A DNA stretch of 64,000 nt, from contig CM051461.1 in assembly GCA_028095005.1 (NCBI GenBank), positions 65,033,840 through 65,097,839 of the forward strand, written 5' to 3'. Shown here piece after piece: positions 44,251 to 56,300 of the stretch. Position 1 is the first letter of the stretch, and each line of letters starts with the position of its first letter. The position numbers and the translations under genes were made by a program. Under the pieces are notes generated by a model that saw nothing but the letters and a program-made list of their open reading frames with translations, did not search any database and was not told the origin of the DNA. The DNA is from Rhynchospora pubera (Eukaryota > Streptophyta > Magnoliopsida > Poales > Cyperaceae).

Positions 44251-44626
44251 GTTCTAAGCATCTCGAATCATAACTTACTCCTAAAGAGTCCAATGTTACA
44301 TTGGAGATTCAAAATATGATCTATAGCGATATCACTTGATATCATATGATGGTGATCAAGAATATATATAGGAGTATATATATGTATGGTCAAACAATTT
44401 TTGGATAGGTTTGCGAACACAGCGAACACTCTAGCACGACCTCTACCTTGAGCAGTATACTAGATGCAGTTTTGCATCCATACGTGGTGGACGTATGAGT
44501 AACTAGCTATAAGCGTATTATTTATTTTGAGGTCCGAGACATGTATATATGTAGATATATGACATTGTTCTCAATTCTTCGTTGGCTAGAAGTCACTATT
44601 GATTGACTCTAGGCCAAGTGGGAGAT

Positions 44627-46393
44627 TGTTAGAGTTATGTCCTAGAAGTCAATAATTTAATGACTTAATTATTAGTTTATGTTTTGGATGATATTTTATC
44701 ATCTGTTCCTAGGTTTATTATTGACAGATCATTCAGGTTGAGGATCTGAATTGTAGATCTCTGTGGATCATTCTTTAGAATGACAATAATAAATCTAAAC
44801 GGTCCATAATCTTGATAATTAACAAGGAACATTAATTATCATATAAGATTAGTATGCAAGTTAAGTGATGATTAAGTTCTACAAATCATAGGTAAAGAGT
44901 TACCAACTTAATTGCATATGTGTATGTTATGGAACATAGCACAGGACTTGACCCATCGAAATAAACATATGGATTGTGTTATGTGTCATTGTTTATTTCG
45001 TTATGATTTTGGTTCTAAGTTTGAGATGTTTATCTTTTCCACATGAGGATAGGTTCAATAAATACTGTCTACCGCTGATTCCCGATAAGGGCTGCTATAC
45101 GGACTTTATTTATGTTCTCTTGAATTGTGCGGGGAAAAGTTAATCATCAAGAAAACCGTATGTCCCTCATTAATTCACTTAGTGAGTGACGATATCTGTT
45201 TGGGCCCCTTGATGGAGATAGATTGTTTGCATGCAACTTTATACAATTATCTCTAGATCAAGAAACGTATAATCTGCAAGAATGACACATTCCTATCTTG
45301 GATTATACGATGATATCGTGTGACATAAGAATCAAAATAGGGAAATACATTTATTCTCTTATGCAGGATTGAAATATTGTAGCAGTACACTATTTATGCG
45401 AATTGGGAATCATAACGTGTTGCTAGATACCGCTTATGATTATTGGAATTAAATAGCGATTTAATTTCATGTCCAACATAGCATAAATCCTCAAAGGGTC
45501 ACACAAAATTGGTATTTAATCATACGTGCATTATTTATTTATTTGCAATAATGAGTATTGCAAAATATGATAAGTTGATTAATTAATTAAATAGCGTTAT
45601 GGACCGTTATAATTAATTAAGTCAAATGGATCATATAGAAATAAATTAATGCATTGTCTAATCTCTAAATAATTATTATTAAGTTAATAATTATTTATAA
45701 ATAACACACTTAATTTAGTTAAGTTATTTGGGCTTTAATTTATTAGTAAATTAAATGTCCAAATTGAATAAGCTATGAGTGGGCCTTTAATTAATAGAAT
45801 TAAAGGAACCAAATAGAGATGGCCTAGTGGGCCAAGAGAGCCCACTAGGAGGCCGGCCACATGAGGTAGGTAGGAGTGGCACAATTGTAATTTGTGTGAA
45901 CTCCTATCTAGGGTTAAGAGGCTATATAAGGCACCTATTGGAGGCTCCTTAGTCTTCTTCTCTCTCCTCCTCTCCCTAGCCGCCACTATTGGCCTCCCCT
46001 TTGTGGTGCGCCGCCCCCCCCCTCTCTCCTCTCCACTCTAGCTCATGTGTTGAGCATCCCATTCTCCCACAAATCAATTGGTTCGTTGGTTGAAGAAAGG
46101 GAACGCTTGGGATTAGACTCGTTCTTCTCTTCGCTAGCACGAATTGAGAAGAACTTGGTTAATACCATAGTGGACTCGAGGCGCCGCGAATAGGAGGCGA
46201 AGGAGAGCACCCCATCGATTCCCATGCCGTAGGATCGAGCCCCGCGAATACGATTTCGCGGGAGGTACGAATTCCACCTCTCTTTCTCTTGTGTCGAAAT
46301 AGCTATGTACTAGATCCTCTCGCTCTTTGTGTTTTAATTGGATTAATTAGTTAGTAATTAGTCACAAAATTAAAATTGGACGATTTCCTAACA
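44627..46393 (+). repeat. 3' LTR, 1,767 bp
   Basis: It matches the 5' LTR apart from G at 44944, T at 45467, A at 46380 and one extra C in the C-run near 46012-46020. TATATAAG recurs at 45923-45930. Confidence 0.93.
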
Positions 46394-46655
46394 AATTTGA
46401 TTTCTTCTTGAGCTGATTTGTTTTTTCCCCTTTACTTTGCTGGTTGGCCGCTTCAGGATTTGGAGGATCCTATAGCTCACGTCGGATTGTTGCCTTGCTG
46501 AAGGTCTTTGGTTTGATTTTGGTGTTGTTGCTGTTGCTCCTTCATGACTGAATTTGGTTTTAAATATTTTCCTTACTAATACTTTTTTGACATTTTATTT
46601 TTCCTTCATGTCACCAAGTTGCCTTCAATTTTGTGTTGATCGCTTTTGTATTTCT

Positions 46656-49600
46656 ATCAATTGCATGGTCCTTTCACGGCGCGAGGGATGTTGTCATCTT
46701 GTTGCTTCCTCTATAGCTATGGTGCTGAACTATATTGAATCACGAGCTCGATTGGTGGATAGATAGGCTGCCAAAACCTCTGTTGTTGTGCTGGCAAGGA
46801 AGAGCTAATATGTGATTCAGGAGGTATTATTTATCCTTCAATGTTATTTATTATCGCACGTTGCATAAATAAATAAGTCAAAAGATAGAAAAGAGCCTTT
46901 TCATTTTGTGAGTGCTTCATCTTGTGGTTAGTTTAACCAGTATATGCTGATTTGTTTGCAGCATCTAACGTTGAAATTGATATCAAAATAAATTTGTGCA
47001 TACATGGTCCTTCTATCATTTACATCTAAGTAGCTCAATAACAATGAGCCATAGGATATGGTTAGATTTCTGGTATTTTGTTTTAGTTGCTATGCATTAG
47101 TTCCTCCATATCTAATGCTCTATACATGTAGTATTATGACAATTGTTTGTGCCCCTTGCAAAAAAATAAGTCTTTTTTCTTTTGCACTTGCGAACTGAGT
47201 AAGCAACTTTGGTTGAAATTTCATTCATTGTTTGATCAAATTTTCTTGCTCAGATTATCCTTCAATGCGCAATTTTAGTGTTGCTGACTTTTTTTCCCTT
47301 TTTTTCTATGCGATCTGGCTTATTAAACCATTGATTAATGAAAGTTAGGATACAAGGGACTTACCTGCAAAACACAATGGGCCAGTGGCATCGATGTCAA
47401 GGTGTGTTATTATCGTTATTTTCATTGTTTGTCAATTCTAAGGTGCTTTATGTTAAACCTAAGACATATGAAAGAACTACAATGGAATTGAAACTTTTGT
47501 ATTCTTAGTTCTCAATAAAGTGGCGCAACAAATTTGGTGGCCAGTGCTATCCGGTAAGAACATTTCTTCTTTCATTTTTCTATTTCTTCTAATCAGTTCA
47601 TAATTTTGCCTAACTAATTGACCAGCTTAAAATGATTTAGTTAGCCTACCTATGTTATTCGAATCAGTCAATACTTTAAATCAGGTTTTCTTTATCTAAT
47701 TTTAAAGCTGAAAATCAATACTTCTTATCTAAATGATGGTTGCACAAATGAAAAAGGTGTTATCATTCATTTTAGAATCTCTTTTTATGTTAAACATGGG
47801 GCGGAGGTAAGTGCAGTGAAAACTGGATAATGTCTCCCTCATGCTATCAAAATAGCCCCTTAAAAATGCAAAATTACATGCAAATCAGTTTGTTTTATTC
47901 AATTTGCTCCGTAGATATCTAAAAATTTCATCGTAAGCATCATTTTCCCTCTTGTCCTAAAACTCTGGCTCCACCCCTGATGTTAAATGGCACTGCTTTT
48001 TTGGAGTTATGATTTTTTTTTAGTTGTTCCCTATAGATCCAAGCAATGCACAAAGTTTATGATGGACCCGTCGTCGAATGCTGTAATGGAAAAACGTGTT
48101 TAAGATGGGGTTGACTATCACTGGACTGGATATTATAAGATGATCAGGTACTCATAAAAGTATTTCAAGCTTTAAAGTATGTTAGTTGTAACTGAACCAC
48201 ACAATTATCAGATGTAGACCTTCGAGTTAAGTTTAAAACAAAAAAAAAATTATAGATATATAATGTGAATGATTAGTATCCATATGGACATACCCTGATG
48301 GCCTTACTAATATGGTATTTTATCCAAATCCAATTGATGTGCAATACTTAATTGTTTCTTCCTTGATTCATTCATGATAGAAAAACTGTACGTAACTATA
48401 ATTTTACCAAATGATATATAAATATATCGTGGCTAAGTGCTCTGGCGATCATGATTGGATGGATAATGAGCATCATATTGTACGTTGATCAACTAGCTGA
48501 GTCAATTTTCCTTTTACCATTGATTTTGATTTTCATGTAGATAAATTCAGGTTTTGCTATGATGAAGGAACTGCATCTGAGTTAAAACAAGTGATTATTT
48601 TGGTTATATCACGTCTCTAATCAATAAAATGTTAATTTTAACCCTGTTTACTCAGTCAGTTCCAAATTTTAACCATGTTTACTTAAGTCAATCCCAAATT
48701 TAACTATTGTATATCACGTCGGATGTTACTATTCGATTCAGTGACATTATCCTCCAATCACCTTGGCATTATACCAAGATATCCTATAATAATAAGAAAT
48801 AACTCAACTGGTGCTAAACTCAATACTGATACTGATTGTTCAACTATCGATCTCATATTTCAGATCATGCAGTCAATCGGCTTTCTCGGGCCTGCTTTCT
48901 TTCTGACATAATTGAGCCATGTTATAACTCCTGCTTTAGCAGTTCTATGCATGCCATGCAACCAGGTTTGTTATTTATCTTCGTTTGGGTCTTCATAGAA
49001 TTTTTCTTATATCAAGGTATCTCATACCAGAGTTTATTGATTAATTTATATTATTTGTTTTTTCAGGGATGCGACACAATTTTCCAATCCGGTCTTTTTT
49101 TACACAGGGGCCAAGATACGCGGTAAAGGCATCACATTTCTTCATTCTATAATCTTATCTATAATAGTATCAGCTAATTTATCAATAGAAATGGGTACCA
49201 AATGTAAATAAGAACTGCTGAAGTGATTGATGCCGGTTAAATATGTTGCTATATTTTTCAAGAAGGTGGTTCTCATCATAACGTTGTCCACATAAATCTT
49301 TATCTATTTGTCAGGTTAATTATATGAAAATTGCATGTCATCGGGAGTATTGTGTCTATCAAACACTACCTGAGTACTTGTAGGAGTTTTTAGTACTGCT
49401 TCTACTGTCTACATCTTACAAAGAGGCAAGTTTCTGAGAATGAATTTTTTTTTATTTGCTAACTACATCTTACACTACTAGAATAGTTACAGAATGTAGT
49501 TTTACTGTTTTACATGACATTGTTCCATATAGGATAGGAAATAGAGCCATCTGATTTTAGGAGATTATTATTTAAAGAGAAGTATAAGAATACAAATATG

Positions 49601-50612
49601 TTCCATTATAGTTCACTATCAATTATACTTAACAAAAGTGCTGCCTTGACTCAATGGATGTATTCATTTATCCATTCTCCTTTATTACCTAATTACTGCT
49701 CTTTTCTAGGCTAATTTCATGCTTTACCTTACAAAATTGTAAAAGCATTTCTACCCTTAGAAATATGTCAAATATTGTATGGAATTGAACAGGCAATTGA
49801 TCTCTCAATCATGTATTGAGTTGGTCATACGTGTGCACAATTTAGGTGCAATATATATAAGCCTTTAGTTTCTTTTAACAACAATTTTTATTGTTCCTTA
49901 GAAGTTGGTACACTTTATCCTATGTGTATAGTTCTGATTGGCTCAAACAACATAATAGTTCTTTTATATTATACTTGAATTTATGTGTATAGTTCTGATT
50001 CAATTCAGATTTCTAAAGCCATTGAAAGCAATGTTGATCTCTGTTTTCTTTTTTTTTTTCTCTTTTGATTAATTGTTGTGTAGTTTGGATTTGGGGACTA
50101 GAACTTAAGATCCGCATCATTCACTGTCTATAATGGTGTTTTCTTTTCAAAATTATGGATAAGTTATATTTCTTTTCTGAAAATTGGAGCGAGTGTGCAT
50201 AACTTCATTCCATATGTTTTAGAATGCTGGAATGTATTTTTTTTATTTTTTGTGTGTGTGTTTGTGAGTGATCATTTCAGACACATCATTGAATTATTTC
50301 TTGCTTATTTCCTATTTAAGGATCACTTTCATTTAATCCTTTTTTTTTGTAATGCTTATAGTCAAGTACTATTTGGTTAACATTTTTTTGTTTTGTGCCT
50401 AAGATAATGTTTTGCTCTCTTTTTTGTATGCTATATCTTTTTTTGTTGTATATAGTCAATACATGTAATCAGCTGGACTACAAATAAACTATCATGATTA
50501 TAAAATCTGATAGAATGAGAAAAAATAGGTTGTGCAACACATGACATTCTCTCAAATTTTTAATCAACCTTAAGTTCGTCATTCATCGCGCGAAGCGCGA
50601 TGCAGTAGCTAG
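46656..50612 (+). mobile_element. Gene-free region ending in a Helitron-type 3' terminus
   Basis: At 50584-50602 the sequence CATCGCGC-GAA-GCGCGATG forms an 8-bp hairpin. Ten nucleotides later comes CTAG (50609-50612) followed by T, the classic Helitron 3' end. I could not locate the TC 5' end; the element may begin before the Copia insertion, near 35.5 kb. The interior is T-rich with no intact Rep/helicase ORF, so it would be non-autonomous. Confidence 0.6.
47795..47979. mobile_element. hAT-type MITE (CAGGGGCGG family), copy 2
   Basis: A 185-bp element with ends CATGGGGCGGAGG and CTGGCTCCACCCCTG and an identical 8-bp duplication ATGTTAAA (47787-47794 and 47980-47987). Confidence 0.8.
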
Positions 50613-51107
50613 TTCCATTCAAAATTGAAACAACCTAACCTTGATTTTTTTTTTTTCTTTATTTTTTCCTTACGAACACAAAATCAAAATCAAAATCAAA
50701 ATCAGAGGCAAACAGAGTTGCCCATGGAAGACAAACCAAATAAGTCACTTTTCATCAGCGATCAAAATATTTTTGGGTTAAGTTGCCCGCTTACACGACA
50801 CAAGGAAAAGAAATTCCCATCGTGCAATTATGAATTATGCATCTCCATTCTCCAACATCCAGCTGTTAAACTAAATTATCATACAGTACCCACACTTTGA
50901 ATAAAACATCTCAGTCACACATTGAGTAGAGAATTAAGAAAAATATTGACCCGGGCCAAAACAAGGTCAACAAACCAACATTTATTTATTTTAAACAACA
51001 CACATCAAAGCTGATTTACAATGATCCAGTATTCGGGGGCAAGAAACTCCCCCATATTATTATCTACATACAAACACAAAAGTCATACATGTAGTTAGAA
51101 TCACCGT
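50613..51107. other. Intergenic downstream of the USP gene
   Basis: It contains a short AAAATC repeat near 50682-50703 and the probable 3' UTR of the USP gene on the minus strand. Nothing else is recognised. Confidence 0.5.
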
Positions 51108-53000
51108 TTAATCCTCATGTTCAGTGCTCTTAACAACAGTGACGGGGCATGTTGCGTGATTCACCACATATTCACTCACGCTCCCCATGATTACCCTACA
51201 AGTTCACAAATCAACTATATTAGTTACCTAAGTATACAAATTACAGAGTGTTTCCTTTAGGGCCATTGCTTGTGGTTGGATTTTGATATGATTTCACATT
51301 AACTTCTGGTGCTCTCTGCAGTTTTTTCTTTGTTTTTTTTTTTTCAACTTGGTTCAAATTGGATTGTCTTTCTTTCTGGGGCTTTCACAATATTACAGAA
51401 CAGGAATTAAATTGAGGTAAGTTCGGAAGCTGTCAATGATATTTCAAGACGGCTTGCTCAATGAAGGGTTAATAAATCACATCAGAGGCTTACAAAAAGC
51501 TAAGTTGCAGAACCAAAGGCTCAGTTAATAGCACAAATTGGGTACCAGTGTGAGTTTTGTACATGTATTGTACCAGTGAAGCCCAATACCATCTGGTTGT
51601 AATACATGGTTCGTAGCCTCAACTATTACTTAAGACGAGCAATTTTTCAAGTTGATTGAAACGGACTGCCCACCTTTTTGTTGAATGAAGTGTACTAAGT
51701 GGCACCACATATATATTGGTACTGCAAACTAGATTACTAGACCCTGTTGAAATGCTTACAGGGGCGGAGGGTCAACTCAATTAGTTTAGTGGCCCCCCCA
51801 AATCGGACAGGCCTAGAAGCCTAGCTGTAAATTTTCTGTAAAAATGCTTCCTTGAATCTGACCTCTAATCTTATAAGCCGATTTATAATACCTAATTGAG
51901 CATAAAAAATCGAGGACCTTTTTATTCAGCGTCTTTACTGTGCACCTTGCGCCCTTTATACTCAAATTCTGGCTCCGCCCCTGTATGCTTATTCTTCTTT
52001 TTGTTTTCTCTTTAGTTAATTCATTTTACTTTGGATCCATTTCTCCAGTTGCGACTCTGCCTAACATTACCATACTAAAAGATACAACAATAAACTATCA
52101 AAAAGAGTAATAAATAAAAAAGGAAGAACCTCTTGATCTTGCCAAGGCCTCTGTTTCCAATAATAAGACAGCTGAGGGGAATACTGTTAATTGCCTCACA
52201 TATTTTTTCACGAGGATCTCCATATAACACCTTCATTGAAACTACCACCTGAAATATTTCATTTATTTTTAGAGACGGTGAAACAATTCATTAATTAAGT
52301 GAAGTATTTGCTAGTTAAAAAAAACGTTAAACATTTTTGCAGTAAAAACCACAAAAGATATCATTGTGCAGGTAGAGTTGAAATAGCCAGAAATTAATGG
52401 GTACTGTTGGTGATTTCTGTTAGTAAATGAAATGATAATCGCAAGCCGTAGTGAAAGCTCTTTGAAGACCAAGGATTTAGGAAAGAAAAATTAAACTGTA
52501 TAAACAGTAAATAAGGAGAAATTGAGGAAAAGATTAGACAGAAAAGCAATAGTGGGAATAATATAGAAAGCAGAAAATGGAGTAGAAAAGAAGCAAGCAA
52601 CCTGTTTCTGGCGGGCAATGGTGTTGAGCAAATCTATAGTTTGGGGATCAGGCTTGAGTCCATACTTCTTGAAGGTAACAGGCTCTGACAATTCCAAGAG
52701 TGGGATGTATGCTACAAAGAACAAGCAAACAAGATATTGTCTGGTCTGGTAATGATACATTAACATGCATAGAAGAAGAGACTTTAATTACTTACGAGAG
52801 CCCGTAGATTCCCAGAGCATGATCTCGGTGCCTTGGTCGTAGCTCAGAGGTTTGAAGGCCGTGACGACGATGAGGTGGTCCCCACTCCTGGCCACGTTGT
52901 CGGCGGCCCACTGGAGCGCCAGCCTGCTGCACGCCGAGAAATCCATGGCCACCCCCACTCTCCTTGCCACCTCCTCCTTCATCTTTGCTCCTCCTTCCAT
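51108..53000 (-). CDS. Universal stress protein (USP domain)
   Basis: Four exons (52796-53000, 52602-52711, 52130-52248, 51108-51195) join in frame across GT-AG introns to give 173 residues, a single Usp domain. The N-terminus has VARRVGVAMDFSACSRLALQW, the first beta strand and helix. The ATP-binding signature G-x2-G-x9-G-S is complete near residues 133-147 (GNRGLGKIKRVIMGS), so it belongs to the nucleotide-binding class; the last intron splits this motif. The end CPVTVVK is the usual final strand. The ATG at 53000 is the first in frame; a GTG two codons upstream is not a plausible start. Intron 3 holds an hAT-type MITE at 51759. The upstream region has GA repeats and a Mutator-type MITE. 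Confidence 0.93.
51759..51983. mobile_element. hAT-type MITE (CAGGGGCGG family), copy 3, in USP intron 3
   Basis: A 225-bp element with ends CAGGGGCGGAGG and CTGGCTCCGCCCCTG. Flanks AATGCTTA (51751-51758) and TATGCTTA (51984-51991) are an 8-bp duplication with one mismatch. Confidence 0.83.
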
Positions 53001-53064
53001 TTCCACTTACTTTTTTTGTTTTAATCAAACCAACAAAATTAAAAGACTCTCTTTTCTTTGCTCC

Positions 53065-53121
53065 GAGAGAGAGAGAGAGAGAGAGAGGGGTATGATGATT
53101 GCGAGAGAGAGAGAGAGAGAA
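53065..53121. repeat. Two GA microsatellites in the USP 5' region
   Basis: (GA)n runs at 53065-53088 and 53103-53121, read as CT tracts on the gene's strand, 65-120 bp upstream of the ATG. They probably lie in the 5' UTR. Confidence 0.8.
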
Positions 53122-53164
53122 AAGTAATAATAATAAAACAAAAGTCCACTCGTTTGCACTCCCC

Positions 53165-53323
53165 AATCCGACTCTGCTGTTGCGCGACACAGCGTGTAGC
53201 GCACTACGAGCCGTCTGATCTTGATCGGACGGTTCACTTTTTACGGGCCTATCAATCTAGGTTACATGCACGGAGCTCCCTTGTCCATTGGATCTTAATC
53301 AGACGGCCAGCGGATCTGAATTT
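53165..53323. mobile_element. Mutator-type MITE upstream of USP, sister of 16123
   Basis: A 159-bp copy sharing long blocks with 16123-16312, for example GGACGGTTCACTTTTTACGG and GTTACATGCACGG. The flanks share only CTCCCC, so the duplication is unclear. It starts 165 bp upstream of the USP ATG. Confidence 0.75.
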
Positions 53324-53368
53324 CTCCCCCACCACTATTCCTGGACGACCATCATCATCAATTATTGA

Positions 53369-53396
53369 AAATAATAATAATAATAATAATAATAAT
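53369..53396. repeat. AAT microsatellite
   Basis: About nine copies of the trinucleotide ATA/AAT. Confidence 0.8.
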
Positions 53397-56300
53397 TGAA
53401 AAGTCCACATACAACCTTTGGCTTCCTACACCACCGTTTATTTCGTTTTGTTTTGATCGATAAAAAAATTGATTAACCGACCCAACTTTAATATACAGTA
53501 TTTATTTACTTATATTTATTATACGGCCTCGCCTGCTTGTCTTTTTCCAAGTCAGAAATCAAAACATATATTATTCGGCACAATTAAATCCGCCTCCGAA
53601 GTTACTGTGCGCGTACAGTTGTTGGAACAGTAATCCAATCTGCATCGTTGATTTAGCGATTCTCATCCTGGGCTTTGGATCTGGCAGTTCTGCTCCGTTC
53701 GATGACATTCTTCTAGAGACTTCGTAGCTTCTCTCTTCGATTCCCTCTGACGGACTGGATAAAAGACTTCATCCATGTGGCTCGCGTACGGAGGCTCTCC
53801 GACGAGTGAACCTGGTGTGTGCGCCATTGTCTCTACCTTATTCTCGCTGTGTTTCTTCACGGTGCATCACTTCGTGTCTCATCTGTTCAAGTGTGCTCCT
53901 GTTTTTGTGCGCCGGTGCTTTGATGGCCTCTTATTTTCTCTAGATATCGCATGGTGTCAGTCTATTCAAACTTTGCATTCCCTTTTGCCTTCTCTTAGTA
54001 TTGCTGTTTGAGGGTTCCAGTACGGTTATTACTAATTTTCAGGTTTTTGTTCATATTCTTCGTTGATCTTTGGCTTCTGGGTTGTTTTCCTCTTTTCTCC
54101 ATTTTTTTGCTTTGGATTTTTGCTGATTGATTTTGTTTCGGTTCATTGCAGATTCTTTGAAGGCTAAAACCAGCGACCAGGCAATCAAGCTCTTCAGAAA
54201 CTTGCTCCATCCCCTTTTGACTCAAACTTGAAAGGTTGCTCAGCCTGACAGGTACATCTCTTCTTTCCCTTTCATTTCAGCACCGTTTGTTTTTGTTTTG
54301 CGCCTTATCCAGTGATTATGAAATTGTCTATGTTTTTCATTTTGTTTTTTTCCTCTCTCTTAAAATAGTGGATTTGCAGTAATCAGGTTTGGATCTGTGA
54401 AATTTTCTATATTTTTCTACCTATGTTCCTCTCATTTCTTCACTTTGGTACTGAAAAAGGTTTGGGATTTTTATGCTTTGGTCATTCTTCAAGAACAACC
54501 AGATCAGTTGTTTCTGAAAAAAGTTTGGTGCATGGTACAAAAAGAAAGCTTGAAAGAGATCTTCTAAAGTACAGTGATGATAAAAGTTTGCTTATTAAAA
54601 GTTCAGGCTTACTTAAAAATCACGAAAATTTATTTTGTGCTGCAAATTTGTCTATTTATGATTTTTTTTTTCAACTCTAATGTGATTTCTAGCTTTCTAT
54701 GAAATCAGGCTTATTTAAAAATTTTAATTGTCAGTCGCAGTCTTTGTGGATTTGCATAGAAGGATTCCTCAGCGAGGCCAAAAAGCAATGACGATATACT
54801 AGAGAATGTGCAACTTTGCTCCAATTGCATATTGTCATATTCTTGAAGCGGTACTGCTTAGTCAGAAGTGAAGTTTATCAAATAAAATTTATGTCTACAA
54901 GGGGCAAATTGAACTGTTCCTAAAAATAAAGAAGCAATTAAGCACATATATCATGCAGTTTAAGTGTTCGTAAAAGTACTTTTGCAAATTGGACTACTTT
55001 TTCTATGCTATGCTTTGTGTAATTGCTGGGCATTTTCTTTGTTTCATGCAGGTACTGGTATATTGAGTTCTCTCTGGCATTCGGCTTTTGAGAGAGGTAA
55101 ATTTAGACTTTCTAAAAATTAGAAGGCCCACGATCTCTGTTAGCACAAGCAAAGGCCAAAATAGCATTTATAATCGAACAAATTGAGTTTTTTTTTCTTT
55201 TTATTTTTATGTGAGAACAGTTTGTCAAAATTATAACTCAGCGAGACCCATGTAATAGGATTTGCAATCAGTGAACCAGTGTAACTATGAAGATGTTGAC
55301 TGAATGAAACACACTTGCAATGTAGAAAAACATCCAATGCACTACCAGCCACCTTTTTTACAATAGCTATTACATCCAAGGCAACATCAACTTCACCTTT
55401 GGCCGTAGTCAGTCGCTCTTCTAGCTTAGTATGATAAAAATTGCTGCCTTTTCGAGTCTGGTTCATGCACATTAAAGAGTGCTGCAACATTTTTTTATGA
55501 ATAAAGTAGAAGAAATTAGAGTGATTTGTTTACTTTGCCAATTGAAGGAAATAGTTGAATACACATATAACCCGACTATTTAGATACACTCCAGTAAATG
55601 CATGTTGGATGCATGTATAACCCACAATATATACTTATTTAGTAGTTGATAGCAACTATGGATTATTATCTGGTGCATGGTATCATGGTCAATGTATCAT
55701 GTATATGTGGCAATATCAATTATGATCAGTTTGCTACCCCTATAAATACAACTAATTAGCATCTATAAATTTTGTGAGATTTTTGTTCTATTGAACGTAC
55801 ACAACAATATCCAAAAGCATCTATTTGAGATGTCAGGTCTTATCTAGAAAATTCATAGATTAAGTATGGTTGTACAAAAAAATTTATGATAGTGTACCAA
55901 AGGTATTATGGAAATATATTTTAGTTTTAGGATCATGTGTTATCTGATTCTGTACTACAGTTTTAATGGAACACTGTATTGTGCTACGACTTCTCGACCA
56001 TAAACTCTGCCTTTCCTCGAGGTGAGTGTAAGCTTCCACATCAATAGAAAAAACTGTTAATAAGTTAAGAAAGTATCCAGCACTTTTCACTGGTTTGTGT
56101 TAGGAAAACAAATTAAATAATTCATCAATTGCGTTTGCTTTTTCAAACTGTTTAACTGGCATGCATATTTATCCCTATAAATAAAAAGTATCTATGAATG
56201 ACATTAGCATTTTCATCCTAAGAATAAAAGGTTAACTTCTTTGGGTCATAGGCAAGGATTTTGTTCGCCATGTTTCTGAAATCTCCAATGATTGTATTCT

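Larger units (their letters stand above)
36723..46393 (+). mobile_element. Copia LTR retrotransposon, complete but with decayed coding region
   Basis: The 9.67-kb element is bounded by a 5-bp duplication AATTT (36718-36722 and 46394-46398). LTRs start TGTTAGAG and end CCTAACA. A tRNA-Met-type primer site follows the 5' LTR and a purine-rich tract (AAGTGGGAGA) precedes the 3' LTR. The domain order in the remains is integrase, reverse transcriptase, RNase H, which defines Copia. No ORF longer than about 90 codons survives inside. Confidence 0.95.
36637..46655 (+). repeat. 343-bp tandem duplication, second copy, interrupted
   Basis: The two parts, 36637-36722 and 46399-46655, add up to exactly 343 bp when one copy of the 5-bp target duplication is dropped. 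The duplication therefore existed before the retrotransposon inserted. Confidence 0.88.

Noticed and set aside
44460..44500. Hairpin-like ATGCAGTTTTGCAT near the 3' LTR as a regulatory RNA
   Set aside because: Short imperfect palindrome inside decayed Copia sequence; expected by chance in AT-rich DNA.
53763..54011. 78-codon ORF with Cys/Phe-rich product
   Set aside because: No recognisable domain; lies in the tract before a Helitron end and could at most be a captured fragment.
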